Of a stretch of 64,000 nt of DNA, positions 12,014 through 23,800 are shown piece by piece. The position numbers and the translations under genes are program-made. The notes under the pieces are model-generated. The model was not told where the DNA came from, ran no database searches, and saw only the letters and a list, made by a program, of their open reading frames with translations. The stretch covers positions 1 to 64,000 of the forward strand of contig JAPEVF010000192.1 of NCBI GenBank assembly GCA_029747585.1. Direction: 5' to 3'. How positions within the stretch are numbered: position 1 is the first letter of the stretch; every line of letters begins with the position of its first letter. The stretch comes from Pleurotus djamor (lineage: Eukaryota; Basidiomycota; Agaricomycetes; Agaricales; Pleurotaceae).

Positions 12014-12050
12014 TCGGGTACTTTTTTATATCAGCTTCGGCGCTGTAGCC

Positions 12051-12491
12051 ATGGTCTTGTGTCGCACCTCAGTCTTCGGTAGAATTAATAATGAACCCTC
12101 CACTTTTTTGGTCAAAACTTCAAGAGGCAATACATACAAGCAAAATATCTCTATATACATTGAGCTGATTCGCAATAGATATCCAGGAAACCAGCAATCA
12201 TTGTTGGAACCGCCGTTCTCAGAGATTTGGCAGGGAGTAAACAAGAACAAACAATACGCTTTTCTCCTCGGCTTTGCCCATCCCCACATAAAGCACTTCC
12301 ACGGGTCGGGAGGGTGGGCCATCCACGAGACTTTGGCGGAGCAGACGACCGTCGTTGGTAGGTATGCAAAGGGCAAGAAATTTCTCGACGGGATGGCACC
12401 ACTGCCATGTATAGATGTTACATATGTTACTGTGTTCAATGGACAGGTAGACAGGTCAGGGGGCGACTACATAGAAAACGACGACGCGTGA
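12051..12491 (+). CDS. Hypothetical protein, 146 aa
   Basis: Single open frame from ATG 12051 to TGA near 12491. The product has a natural-looking composition with no low-complexity runs: NISIYIELIRNRYPGNQQS, FSEIWQGVNKNKQYAFLLGF, HIKHFHGSGGWAIHETLAEQ. I recognise no family. It starts about 40 bases beyond the right edge of the candidate mobile element. An antisense frame of similar length is open, but its composition (Cys/Trp/Pro-rich) is less protein-like. A single-exon gene with few supporting signals, so low confidence. Confidence 0.3.
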   Translation: MVLCRTSVFGRINNEPSTFLVKTSRGNTYKQNISIYIELIRNRYPGNQQSLLEPPFSEIWQGVNKNKQYAFLLGFAHPHIKHFHGSGGWAIHETLAEQTTVVGRYAKGKKFLDGMAPLPCIDVTYVTVFNGQVDRSGGDYIENDDA

Positions 12492-12527
12492 AACTCACCA
12501 GGACCAGAGAATTACCATCTTGCATGC

Positions 12528-12634
12528 ACAACTCCACTAACCACTACTTGAACCCATCCCAACGCGTCCCACGTCCGCCTGAACGCTTCAAGAGAGTATC
12601 ACAGTCCATCGGTCCTGGTCGACTGGTCATTGGT
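12528..12634. repeat. Dispersed repeat, copy 1
   Basis: Matches 14354-14470 in order: AACTCCACTA, ACTACTTGAACCCAT.CCCAACG, GTCCCACGT, GCCTGAACGCTTCAAGAGAG, then CCAT.GGTCCTGGTC and GTCATTG. Copy 2 has gained an AG microsatellite exactly at the AGAGAG of copy 1. Non-coding. Confidence 0.65.
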
Positions 12635-13619
12635 CCCGGTTATTATTACGTTCAACGAGGGGGGAGGAGGAGGGCGGCCATGCGAGGTCGTGTATGGACG
12701 GTGCTTCAGAGTACTCTTGGCTAGTCATGGCATTTGAAAGAGAAGGAGGGACACAACAGCGTGCATAATGATATAGAGTAGAGTAAATTGCGTGACGTAT
12801 GGTGTGGATGAGAGGTGTTGGGGTATCGGGAGAGTCAGGCTGAGGGATGGTGCTATATTCTGAATCTGATTCTTACATAGTTCAGGCCCAGGCTTCAAGT
12901 TAGTCGCTACTGTTCGAGCGCACTGCGCGAAGAGGCCCGGCCGAGTCCTTCCTCGATTCCTCCTCGGATTCCGGTATGTAATCGCGCGGAGACTCGAGAC
13001 TCGAGACGCTGTCACTCCTGGCTGAAACGCCGTCCGACTTTTGAGAGTCTGCGTGGTTGTGCATTCATGGCTTCGGTCACTAGTATGTAAACCTTGTTTG
13101 CGAGGAACCGGAGATGCGTTGGAGATGGAAATGGGGATGGAAGAAGAGAGAGAGGGAGTTTTTCTGATAAGATCGATAAGATATAAAAATGATTGTATTC
13201 TTATCTTATCATCGGAATCCCCATTTCGACCCCGCCTTTTCCTTTTCTGCTCCGACGACCATCCATTGCTCGATTTCCAGACACACCAAGTCGCCCTCGA
13301 TGCTCTCTGAGTCTCACTAGCCCTCTGACACGTACTCAAATATTCAACGTCAACCGTAACTGTAACTTGAACGAACCAAAGACAACCGAAAAGCATGGAC
13401 TCCAAACCTTCCAAGCTTCCATCGCATGAATCCACCACCTGAGCCTCCGCGTCTCCTCGAGTCTACACGTACTCATGCTACTACAAGCCGGAGTAGCAGA
13501 AGGTGTGTGGTGAGTTTTCCACGTCTTAACAACATTTGAACACATACAGACTTCAATCCCCTCAGGTTCTAGCGTCATCCGCCTCTCCGCTCCAAAACGT
13601 TCAACGTTTTGCAAATTCT

Positions 13620-14252
13620 CGACCGTGCAGTAGACCAAATTCATACCCCAAGCATCTCCGAGTCCCTCAGACCTCCTAGGCCTCCTCTCTCGTCCCTCTC
13701 ATCCATAGACTCAACAACGCTATACACAGAGCGTCGGTGCTATCTAGTATCCATGCATCGTCCTCTCCCGTACGCTCCTAGTCCACATGCCACTATCGAA
13801 CCCCCAGAGACTCACAGACCCTCCAACTCTCCAACTCTCCAAGTCTCCGAGTCCCCGGTCTCAAATTTCAATTTCAAACGCTCAAACGCTCATGCATATG
13901 CACATTGCACAATGTCCTATCATGCATCATGATCCCGAACGTGCGGTAGATTCATTCATACCCCAAGCATTTCCCCAGCGCTTGGTTTCAAGTCTCAACC
14001 CATAGCCCGCCCGTGCGCGTGACCGCCGACTCTGCCAGTGCTCCACCCTATTTAATTTTCGACCTCCACGCGTCGTCCTCTTCCGTACGCTCCACAACCC
14101 ACCTCTGCCTGCAGCCTGTCCTTCAAGCTTGCCCTTGAAAGCATGAAGACTAACACCTTCGCCCCCACCGAATCCCCAGAGAGCGACTCTCCAAGCGTCC
14201 GATCGTAAATTTCAAACGCTCACGCGTATGCTCCATGCACGATGTCCCATCC
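13620..14252. repeat. Diverged tandem duplication, about 310-base units
   Basis: Unit 1 (13620-13925) and unit 2 (13937-14252) share four anchors in the same order: CGTGC.GTAGA followed by TTCATACCCCAAGCAT; CGTCCTCT.CCGTACGCTCC; CCCCAGAGA followed by CTCCAAG; and AATTTCAAACGCTCA followed by a TATGC..CAT.CAC.ATGTCC tail. Spacing within the units differs, so the duplication is old. No gene lies inside. Confidence 0.6.
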
Positions 14253-14353
14253 AATTGCCGTTCTCCCTCCCTTGACTGTCTAGCAATGTCACCCACATTC
14301 CCGTTACGCTTACCTGACGATGCATCCAACGTCGGTTTGGTCCTGGAATTACA

Positions 14354-14470
14354 ACTCGCAACTCCACTACTTGAACCCATTCCCAACGTGTCCCACGTCG
14401 GCCTGAACGCTTCAAGAGAGAGAGAGAGAGAGAGAGAGTATGGCGATCCATTGGTCCTGGTCATTGTTCA
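14354..14470. repeat. Dispersed repeat, copy 2
   Basis: Second copy of the repeat at 12528-12634, in the same orientation, expanded by twelve AG dinucleotides at 14415-14438. Confidence 0.65.
14415..14438. repeat. AG microsatellite
   Basis: Twelve perfect AG units. A CT array lies about 75 bases downstream (14513-14550), so the two could pair as a long hairpin in single-stranded DNA. Confidence 0.9.
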
Positions 14471-14512
14471 AATGCTCAAGCGCCCAATGGGGAGGCTTAC
14501 CTNGGTCCGTCT

Positions 14513-14550
14513 TCTCTCTCTCTCTCTCTCTCTNCTCTCTCTCTCTCTCT
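14513..14550. repeat. CT microsatellite, interrupted by N
   Basis: Pure CT/TC run with one N at 14534. It is complementary to the AG array at 14415-14438. Confidence 0.85.
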
Positions 14551-15439
14551 ACTCCCCCTNCGCGCTCTCTCCCTCCTCCCCCTCCTCCCTCTCGCGCTGG
14601 ATACTGCCAGTGGAGTGCAGACTGCGCGTTTACTTCTGGCTCTGCACTTGATGTAGGTGTAGGCCCGACTGTCGCGCGACATGCCTCCCAAGTGCAGTGG
14701 ATGGCGAGTGGGTGGTTTCCTCGTGCTCTACAAGGCTCTGGTCTCGTTCTCGGTGAGTTTTTCAGCTCGTTGCTTCTGCTTTCTTCTGGGATCGTTTTGA
14801 CTCGCATACAGCCAACGTCGCGTCCTCTCCCTGCCGACGGGGTCAGTCTAGGACTTGGGGTGATCTGCTGTTGAAAGAACTCGGAATCAATGTATAGAGG
14901 GCTGATAGTGAGGACGGGCGAGGACGAGCACACGCCGACGCTCAGGCTGGATGTAACTTACATAAGAGATTCGTGGAAAGCGGGGCGTCATGCATCCCTT
15001 CGACATCCGATTCCCCTCCTCTCGCGAGCGCCAGTTACAAGTTACAACCCACCTTCGCCTGCTCGACCCCTCCGCTTCTCAAAATCCCAAGGTATCTTAT
15101 CTGTCGATGTCTGGTTTGAATCAACCCAGCCCCCAAGGCATGCGCCTCCAAGCTCCCTCCTGAATGCTTCAAGGGTTCAAGTTCTTGAATCCTCGTATCC
15201 CCCCGAGTCTCTCCAATCTGAGATCTCGGACGACGTCGCTCATGCGCGTACAGTGATACAGTGATGCATTGATACAATGAATTAATGACCCCTCGCGTTC
15301 GCGTCACCCTGCATTCTCGACACATCATGATCCAATGCGGCCTTGGCGATGCTTTCCTCGACGTCGCTGCTTGTCACTGTGCTTAGGACTCAAAGTTACA
15401 GGCTGCTGTGACTCTGAGGTTTATCTCAGACGCCTATGC

Positions 15440-15454
15440 ACACACACACACACA
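15440..15454. repeat. CA microsatellite
   Basis: About seven and a half perfect CA units followed by TGCACA. Confidence 0.9.
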
Positions 15455-15699
15455 TGCACATGTCCCATCCATCCGTCCGTCCGTCCTCCCCTACCCGCAT
15501 GCCACGAACCCCGTTACGTCCAGCCTGAGCATCGGCGTGTGTTCGTCTCGCTGTCAGTATGCATTGATTTCGATTCCACGTCAACCCGTGTGTCGCGTGC
15601 GCTGTACCCGCTTCTTCTCTCGTTGCACCTGTCCAATTTCAATTTTCCATCACCATGCGTTCGCATTCATGGTCTACCGTTCTCGTTCTCGAGGCCTTA

Positions 15700-15731
15700 G
15701 GTTCAGGTGCAGGTTCAGGTTCAGGTTCAGG
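15700..15731. repeat. GGTTCA hexamer repeat
   Basis: Five near-perfect copies of GGTTCA (one reads GGTGCA). It would read as alternating Gly/Ser if translated. Confidence 0.85.
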
Positions 15732-15742
15732 CTCAAGACAAA

Positions 15743-15763
15743 CCCCATCGACATCCACGAGCC
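15743..15763. repeat. Inverted dispersed repeat, right copy
   Basis: Reverse-complement partner of 8461-8481 (20 of 21 bases). Confidence 0.5.
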
Positions 15764-16130
15764 CCCGACTGGATGACCCCGGGCCTACAGTCTTCCACCA
15801 AGTACTGTACTTGGTATCTACTCTGCTACCAGCTTNCCCCCTCCGTCTCCTCCTTCCCCACCCTCGAGTAGGGCCATCCCCTCCGTCATCCTCTTGGTCT
15901 GCTGTCGCATGTCGCATGTCGCATGTTGCATGTTGCGTCTTCGCTCCTCTAGACTCTTGGAAATTGATTCCATCGTCCCAATATCAATATCCTAGAGTAT
16001 ATCCATATGACCAACCGGCCGGCAACTGGGTCGACTGCCCGTGGGCCGTGGGCCGTTATGCATTCCAATTTCTGATCCACCTCTCCAGCTCATCGTGCAG
16101 TGCACGGTGGTTGGATAACTCCAAGTCTCC

Positions 16131-16158
16131 AACCATAACCATAACCATAACCATAACC
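16131..16158. repeat. AACCAT hexamer repeat
   Basis: About four and a half perfect units. It differs from fungal telomere repeats (CCCTAA) and is internal. Confidence 0.9.
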
Positions 16159-17835
16159 AGAAGGTCGTATGCGCTTTGTCCCTCCGCTCGTTCTCTCGTG
16201 CTATTCGAGATTCTACGTTTACTCTAGAGTATACTCGGAGGCCTGCTCCACGGCTGGTCGAAGTAGCAAGTACCCTGTATAAGGACCCACAAGCCCGAGT
16301 TGTGGCCGTTCGAGCCCGTGTGGGCCCGTGTGGGCAGACATCCACCCGAACCATCCATCAAGGGAATCCTGGATCGAAGATATCAAGACGTGAACACTGA
16401 TACTGACACTGGCAGGGGGTTTTTTTTCTTCGTACGTGCTGCGCTTCTCGAATCTCCTCCCGTTTGGGGTAAGTACATACTCTTGATGTTGACATTTCTG
16501 GCTTTGGTTAGGTTCTCATGTTGGCACTTGGCGTTGACGAAGGGTTGGGTGCTGTTTGGTGATAACTTGTAGTAAGCGAGGGTAGGGGTCCAGATCTCGA
16601 TCTCAGACTCCATGCGCCTTCTTAGTGACCTTACCGATCGGGCGAACTATTTTGCATCCAGACAAGTTGGCCCCCACCGCTTACGCGCTCTTACATGACG
16701 ATCACAGATTTGACTTTGAGTTATCGACACCATTCGCAGCCCCCTAGTGAAACTCCGTCTATCCAAAATCAACTCTCTCTCCGTGAAGCTACAATCTTGC
16801 AACCCATACAGCTTGGACCCCGCGTCGAACCTGATTAAATTGAATTTGATTCAGTACTGTCCGACTGCTCTCGTGACCTATCCTTTCTCATGGATGTGCT
16901 TTTCTCCCTAGGGAGCGGAATCTTCGCGAATTTGGATGGTCAGGTTACTGTGTAACTAAAACTGTAAACATCGCTAGTCATATACCCTCCTCAACTTGTG
17001 GCCCTCGCTACGCCTTTTCTTGAGCCGCCCGCTTGCGCACCCTCTGCTGTCGGTATGGAGCACGGGGCCCAGCCGCCCATGGTGTATAATGATATAATCG
17101 TGTGTGCGTTGAGGGCGAAATTAACGCACGGATAAGTACTCCGCGGAGCGTCGATGCATGTTTACTTCTGTGTGTCTACCCGTCTAATAATAATTGTTCA
17201 ATCGCGCAAATCAATGGTAAACCACAAGAAATATAGCAAGCTCGTACTTAAGTTTGCTGTGGTCGCGGATTGGCATTGAACGTTTGAACATTGTCGTTTC
17301 GTGGTTGGCACACTTGCTTGCAAATTGCAATTGTTCCCCGGAGCATCATACACGACATCGTATGAGTCGCTAGCTGGGTCGGGGGATCAGAAATCAAATA
17401 ACGCTGAGATCGAGGGAAGTATCGAGATGTTTTGATATGTCTGGCTGACAAGTTGGACCGACCAATGGCGTGGAAGGTTCTTCAAAGCCATGCGAGAAGG
17501 CTAGAAAGATGGTCAGCGACGAAGACGCCTAGAATAGAGATTACAAAGATCAGAGACCGAGGGTAGTAGGGAACGTGTTCTGTGCACGTCTGCGGATGGT
17601 GCGGTGACCAGTGAATATTTGAATGTTGATGAGATCGGCAGATACGAGGCAGATACTATGTAGAATTAGTGCAAATGCACGCAAGTAGGCAGGTACAGAT
17701 GTAATTATATATAGTAGTTCATTACACAGCAATGAAGAGCTTTTGGCAAAATAATCCGAGATCATAGTAAGAAACATAGTTACATAAAGATAGAGTTGTG
17801 TTGCGGTCTACATTGGCGTGTCAGGTACTAAGTCT

Positions 17836-20738
17836 TCAAGGTGATTTGTACACTGAGACCAATCCACCATTGTCGCCGCTAGGAAGAAGACATGCATACC
17901 AATAAGTAACTAATCATCCACCAAGAAAGATGGACGGACTTACATGACAAGGGGGTGTTCTCCATTGTTCGGATCACCCGCGTGGAAATACCCAATCTCC
18001 CACTCCGATTGTGCGACAGAGACACCATTTTCTGGGTTGGAAGTAGCTTGTAGAGGATTCCAACAACGAACATGTCCTACAGAGGATATTTCAACAAAAT
18101 GGCAAGATAATTTGCTAATAGGGAAACTCACCGTCATCACCACAAGAAAGCAAAGCCAACCTAGCCATCCGATTCTCCATCCACTGGGTATGAACGACAC
18201 CATATGAAATGGGCTGGATACCCACACCTTGACCATGCTTGAAGACATGCAGTGGATAGGGCTGCCTCTCGAGCATCCGAGCATCATAGATGTGGGTCGA
18301 CCCATCTGTTCGTGCAGCAGCAAGGTAAATCCCATCTGGACTGAAAGAAAGGTGGTTAACACCGTCTGAAGCGAACGTGGTTGTCATTGGTTCAAGGTGA
18401 ATCTGAGTGATTGGTCGGTTAGGTTGGTTCACATCAAGTTGGCGGATGTCAAAGAGACGAAGGAGGAATTCAGTTTCCGAACGGGTGGATAAAGCGATGG
18501 AATTGCCTGTTTGAAAGTAAGTTTAGTGAAGATATGTGGTGGAGTGCAAAGTGAAGTCGAGATACCTGATGGATGGACGCAGAGAGCGTCACCGCTCTCA
18601 CTTGCTGCAAACCCAAACTTCTGACACCCCTTCTCAATGTCAAAAGCACAGTGATAGCCTTGCTGTTCGTTCGACGGTTCGGATGAAGCAAACACCAAAT
18701 TGACGGAGGCATAGCATCCCCAGACGATGGCGCCAACTGGGTCAGATGCGGGTGGGGCAACAACTTTGAGGTATGTATTACTGGATAATGTACCCCCTCC
18801 GATGCCAGTATATAAGCCGATGGTCCTGGAAGAGGTGAGTTCATGAAGAAAGTTGGGGAAAGGATAATTGAACGTGCCCATTACTACAGCCAACAGCTAG
18901 GACATCGGACCCTGGTTTGAACGCCAAGGTATGAGGAGTGATCTGGGTCTGGTTGAGGTTAATATGGTGAAGGAGAGATACCACAGGATCATCTTGCAGT
19001 TTCCATAGGCGGAGGGACATATCATCTCCAGATGAGATTATCAAGTTGGAACTTCATAAACAATCATATTAAGTTAACCTTGCCCTACGAAGAAGAGACC
19101 AAAAAGAACACATACTTGGGGATTGGACAAGGAGCGATGTCCTTTACCGTGTAATATTTCGTAAAATCGGTTCCTGTTTGCAGCGGTCTCAGCAAATTGG
19201 GTAAACACAATCAGCTTTGTGGTACCATTTTCGTGACCTATCCCATATAAATATGTAAACGAAGTTTTGGCAATTTGTTTAGGGAGAGCAAAGAAAAAGA
19301 GGAGGGCTTACGGAGCTGACGTTCGTGACCTGCTTCACGAGGGTAATGTACTGTGCAAATTTCAGATGGGGAGGAATAAGAACGGGGGCATCACATACAT
19401 TTTCCCTGATGTAATACAGCTAGCCCCCCGATTGCGTTTTCGTTTATTGGTGTTGCCGGAGCTAGGAATGCCATTCAGGCTTGGAACAAGCTTTAATGCT
19501 TAGGACAAGATGGAAATACACACCACCGTCGTCGCTGAACCCTCCAGGGGTAGCGGAAGCCACGATGACTTTGCCGTTGTGTTGAATTACCTTGTTGACC
19601 GCTGAGAGAAAATTCCAGGGGTCATGTATTAATCACGGAAAGTAATACAGAGACCATACTGACCTCCAGAAGTTTGGCCGTCAAGGGGGACTTTCACCAG
19701 GGCGTGAAGTCCAATCGTTCGCGGAAGGGGTAATGATTGGAATATACGACGTGGGTCGTGACCGATGTTTTGGAATCGTGGGGAGATGGTAGATTTTAGC
19801 TGTAAATATGGTTGGTTGAAGGGGGGGTCAGGAATTGGAAGAGGGTGCGGCAGACTTACGATCTCCCAAGGGGCTTTCTTGTAGTGCCGTGTCATTGGAG
19901 GGGGTTTACCGGGGGTTCTTGGATGCCATGAAGGGGGGCATATTTGTCGTGAGTCTGCAGTGATCTATGATATAATCATACACTCAACTCATCAGAGGAA
20001 GAAGTTGGGGACTTAGACAGATGGACTTACGTGACTTTCACCATGAGTGTCTGTCAGGTTCAGGCTTGCCAGGGCCTTCAGCGGGGATTCGGACCAGTTT
20101 TTGTAGATATCGGCCGCTCCGACTTCGGGGTCTGAGTCGTCAGCGTCTTCGATGTCAATGTTGATGGTGGTGCGAACTGAAGTGGGCGTATGGGGGCAGG
20201 GGTGGATGGGAGCAGGGGAGGTCATAGGCGTAGGTTCGTGGGTTCTTTGCCGCTGATAGATATGAGTGAGAAGTGAGAAGTAGACTAAGCAGGCAGAAAA
20301 GCGATGTTACCTTCGCCGGCCTGGGGGAATCGTCTGAAGGGATTTCGATGGCTTCGGAATTACTAAGTAAGGGGATGAGTTACCACATCCTCAAATATGC
20401 TGGCCTGTACTGAGATACCTCGGAGTAGCGGCGCGCTGTGTTGGATCGCACCGGTTGCGGAGGCTCAGACTAAGCGTCGAAGGTAGATTCAGTCGCGAAC
20501 CACGCGAACCCGACGCGACGGATGGTAAGACTGTCCTACAGCATCCAGAGTCAAATAGAATTCAGTGAAATCTCGAACAAGCATAGTACCTTGAACGCGA
20601 TCGTGACTTGGAGGGGGCCTGGGGTGGGTCAAGTTCTATGATGTCGTCGTCCGACAAACAAATGGGATTCTGCCTAGAGGCCTCGTTTCTGGCAGCGACA
20701 TAATCATCCACATCGATAGGCTCTTCCTTCAGAGGCAT
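17836..20738 (-). CDS. WD40-repeat protein with an acidic N-terminus
   Basis: Multi-exon gene starting at the ATG ending at 20738 (MPLKEEPIDVDDYVAARNE) and ending TGA at 17836. Early exons 20738-20590, 20535-20419 and 20362-20311 splice in phase. WD-repeat signatures appear in the C-terminal half: SSGDDMSLRLWKLQDD, HTLAFKPGSDVLAVGCSNG, VNHLSFSPDGIYLAAARTDG with HIYDAR, LLSCGDDGHVRCWNP and GDNGGLVSVYKSP (C-terminus, after an intron). The N-terminus has several acidic-hydrophobic patches (LSDDDIIELD, AIEIPSDDSP, NIDIEDADDSD) that resemble SUMO-interacting motifs. A middle region carries PPPMTRHYKKAPWEI and DFTKYYTVKDIAPCPIP. At least ten introns are needed; the middle joins are uncertain and may include a 12-nt microexon near 19230. 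The specific WD40 family is not recognised. It is divergent from the TFIP11 gene. Confidence 0.7.
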
Positions 20739-20891
20739 TTCGTAAACGCGTCACTGGTCAGTACTCAGTCCTAAATCCAGCCTGAGGCTAGAAGTTCCTG
20801 AAGGGGTTGACTTCGATTGAGTCAAAGGATGAATGTAGGCGCCCACCTAGCATCTTGTCTCTAACGCCCACGACAACCAACGAACTCTTAG
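20739..20891. promoter_or_regulatory. Divergent promoter between the WD40 gene and TFIP11
   Basis: Only 153 bases separate the two start codons, so the genes must share a regulatory region. No clear TATA box is seen. Confidence 0.6.
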
Positions 20892-23800
20892 ATGGCACGT
20901 AGAAAGAGGCTGCTAGACGATGACGACTCTGACTCATCCGCTGGATCTGACGACGAAGGGAACTTTGACGAAAACGATCCTGATGCACGCGCAGAACGCG
21001 AGCTATTTGCGAATCCGTATCAGCATCAGAAGAAACGTAGACGAAACGGCAAAGAAGATGCACTTTATGGAGTTTTTGGCGAAGACAGCGACGACGACCG
21101 TCCTTCAAAATCCAAGCGGGATACTCGACGCTCCGACTGGACAAAGGCTCCCGCTTTCACTTCCGGGAGCAAGATGAAGTTGAACGAGGAAACGGCCATG
21201 GATATAGACGAGGGGGGTGCCAGTGAGGGTACTGACAGCGACGACGACGACAGTGAAGGTGAAGATGAAGGTGAGGATGGAGACGAGCATGTCGAACTGC
21301 CCGTCGACGACTCGACCTCTGATAAATCATCTTCCAGTCCTCCACCACCTCGAACACGCGATCCAGAAGAGCTTGACGATCCACCGGCTCGAGGAATGGG
21401 CTTGGGCTTTAAAGCTTCTGGTGGCGGAATTGGGTTCAAATCATCTGGTGAAGGCCTCGGTTTCAAACCGTCTGGTGGAGGCATTGGGTTCAAGTCATCT
21501 GGCGGAGGCATTGGGTTCAAGTCATCTGGCGGAGGCATAGGCTTCACTCCATCGCAAGCTGGTAGTGGACTTGGCTTCAAGGCCGCTCAAAAAGTCGAAA
21601 CCTCATCCAATCCACCTAGCTCAAAGCCTTCTCCATCTCCTGAACCAACCACTCGTGGGCTTGGATCTTCTACTGGGTCTTTACCCACAGCATTCGGCCA
21701 GTCTTCTCGGACATTCACCCTTTCTTCTTCTTCAACCTCTAAACCATCAGCAAAGGCACCTCTTAACGCGAAGGATGCGTTACACTTTAACAAAATCCAA
21801 GGCTCCTTTGGTGCGCGTATGCTCGCCAAACTCGGTTGGGAGGCAGGCACAGGTCTTGGTGTCTCTGGAGAGGGTATTGCTACTCCCATCGAAGCGAAAC
21901 TACGTCCCCAAAAGATGGGTATTGGACATCGCGGCTTCGAGGAGAAGACGGATCAGTCAAAGGCCGAAGCTCGTCGGAGAGGTGAAGCGGTCAGTGACGA
22001 TGAAGATGGACGGCCGAAGGGGAAGAAGAAAGCCGCGAAAGTTAAGCAAGACATCTGGAAGAAACCGAAGAAATCCAAAGTCAAAATTGAGCACAAAACG
22101 TACGAGGAGATTCTCGCCGACGCCGGTCAAGACACTACTTCGACTACTGCTGGCATTGGGCAAATCATCGACGCGACTGGTGCCGTGGTAAGTCTTGTCT
22201 TTTCGTGTACCCATCTATCTGTCTCTAATTTTATGTTCTCCCCGTAGCCTAGAGAAGTCTCGTCGTTGGCAGATGTGTCTATGAATACCTGGACGCCGAC
22301 CGGAGAGGCTACTCGCATCCCTGAAGTTCGACATAATGTCCGGTTGATCGCAGAGGCCTGCAAGTCAGACCTCGATGGCTTAGCCCGAGAAGCCAGGGCT
22401 TTGAATGAACGCAAGCAGCGAACTATTACGGAAGATGCTCGTCTCCGTAAAAAGGTCGCAGACGAAGCCGAACGTGAGTGCTCCCTGCTACCTGAACCCT
22501 GGACTCGTCGCTGACTGTCCACTAGTGATTGCACGACTACAGCAAGTACAAATCGTGGCCAACGAGATACAGGAGAAAGCCAAGGAGCTTGCCTCGGTTT
22601 ATGAAGCATCTCTCGACTCTTTTACGCCGCTATTCTACAAACTCACAACGGAGTTTTCTGTTGAAGTCGAGAAGTATAGGTTGGATGAAATCGCTGTCGC
22701 CGCGATAGCACCTACGGTAAGTCTTCTCTCTTCTCTCCCCTCTCTTGCCCAAACTCGCCTTGTTCCTGACCCTCTTAACCAGGTCCGCCGAATGGTTTCA
22801 CAATGGAACCCCCTGGAAGATCCTACGGCTCTCGTTTCGACGTTTCGAACTTGGAAAGCTGCGCTTCGGGTGCGTTCAGGCGATGAGAGTCAGGAGGACA
22901 CATCACAGGCAGTGGATTTCTACGGCAGGACCTCCTCTATGGCACGAAAGTCCCCTGAGGTAGCAGCTGTCATGACACCATTCGAAAGCCTCCTTTGGAA
23001 TATCTGGCTTCCTCGTGTACGCTCCGTACTGAACAACGAGTGGTCGCCGGACAAACCTCATCCCGCCGTTCGGCTCTACGAAGCGTGGTCAAATGTGTTG
23101 CCTATGTTTATCAAGGATAATATCCTCGACCAGCTCGTCTTACCCAAAGTTCGCCGCGCCGTTGAAGGTTGGCGCCCCAAGGTCAGCGAACCACAAGTGT
23201 CCCTCAAAACGCTTCTGTTCCCTTGGTTCCCTCATCTTGGATTACGACTGCAAGATCTACTTGGTGAAGCCAGGAGAAAGATCAAGAGCCTGTTCAAGAC
23301 GTGGCTTGTTGGCGACCCACTTCCCGACGATTTGGATACCTGGCGTGAAGTACATAGATATCTCTGGGTCGTATCGAATAGTTGCTGATCAGCCTCTTTC
23401 TACAGGTATTCGACGCTGGCGACTGGGAGTCGCTCATGCTCAAATATGTGGTCCCCAAGCTTGGCGCGACTCTCCGTGAAGATCTCCGTATCAACCCTCG
23501 AAACCAAGACATGGCGCCTATCCAAGCTGTCATACTTTGGTCACCCCTCCTTCACTCCTCGATCCTCTCCCAGTTACTGGAAACCGAGTTCTTCCCTAAA
23601 TGGCTGGACATTCTCCATATGTGGTTGATCCAGCCGTCGGTCAATTACGAAGAAGTGTCACAGTGGTATCGATTCTGGAAAGATTCATTCCCGGAATCCG
23701 TTCGCACCATGACATCTATGGAGCGTGGCTTCACTCGAGGCTTGCAGTTGATGAACACGGCCATCGAACTAGGACCCGATGCACCTACTCGTCTACCCAA

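Larger units (their letters stand above)
12492..17835. other. Gene-poor repeat-rich tract, 5.3 kb
   Basis: No gene is supported. The tract carries a diverged tandem duplication (13620-14252), a dispersed pair (12528-12634 with 14354-14470), and microsatellites: AG (14415-14438), CT (14513-14550), CA (15440-15454), GGTTCA (15700-15731) and AACCAT (16131-16158). Long open frames here are Ser/Pro/Thr-rich by-products of pyrimidine-rich DNA. On the minus strand near 17055-17020 a short frame ends RAPYRQQRVRKRAAQEKA and stop; it looks like a terminal exon of a small basic protein, but I found no exon to join it to. Confidence 0.55.

Noticed and set aside
12725..13438. 237-codon open frame on the minus strand
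   Set aside because: Low-complexity, Ser/Thr/Arg-rich, no motif, and lies in repeat DNA.
16131..16158. Telomere-like repeat
   Set aside because: The unit is AACCAT, not CCCTAA, short and internal.
15655..16227. 190-codon plus-strand frame
   Set aside because: Built from microsatellites (GS and TI repeats) with an N; no coding signature.
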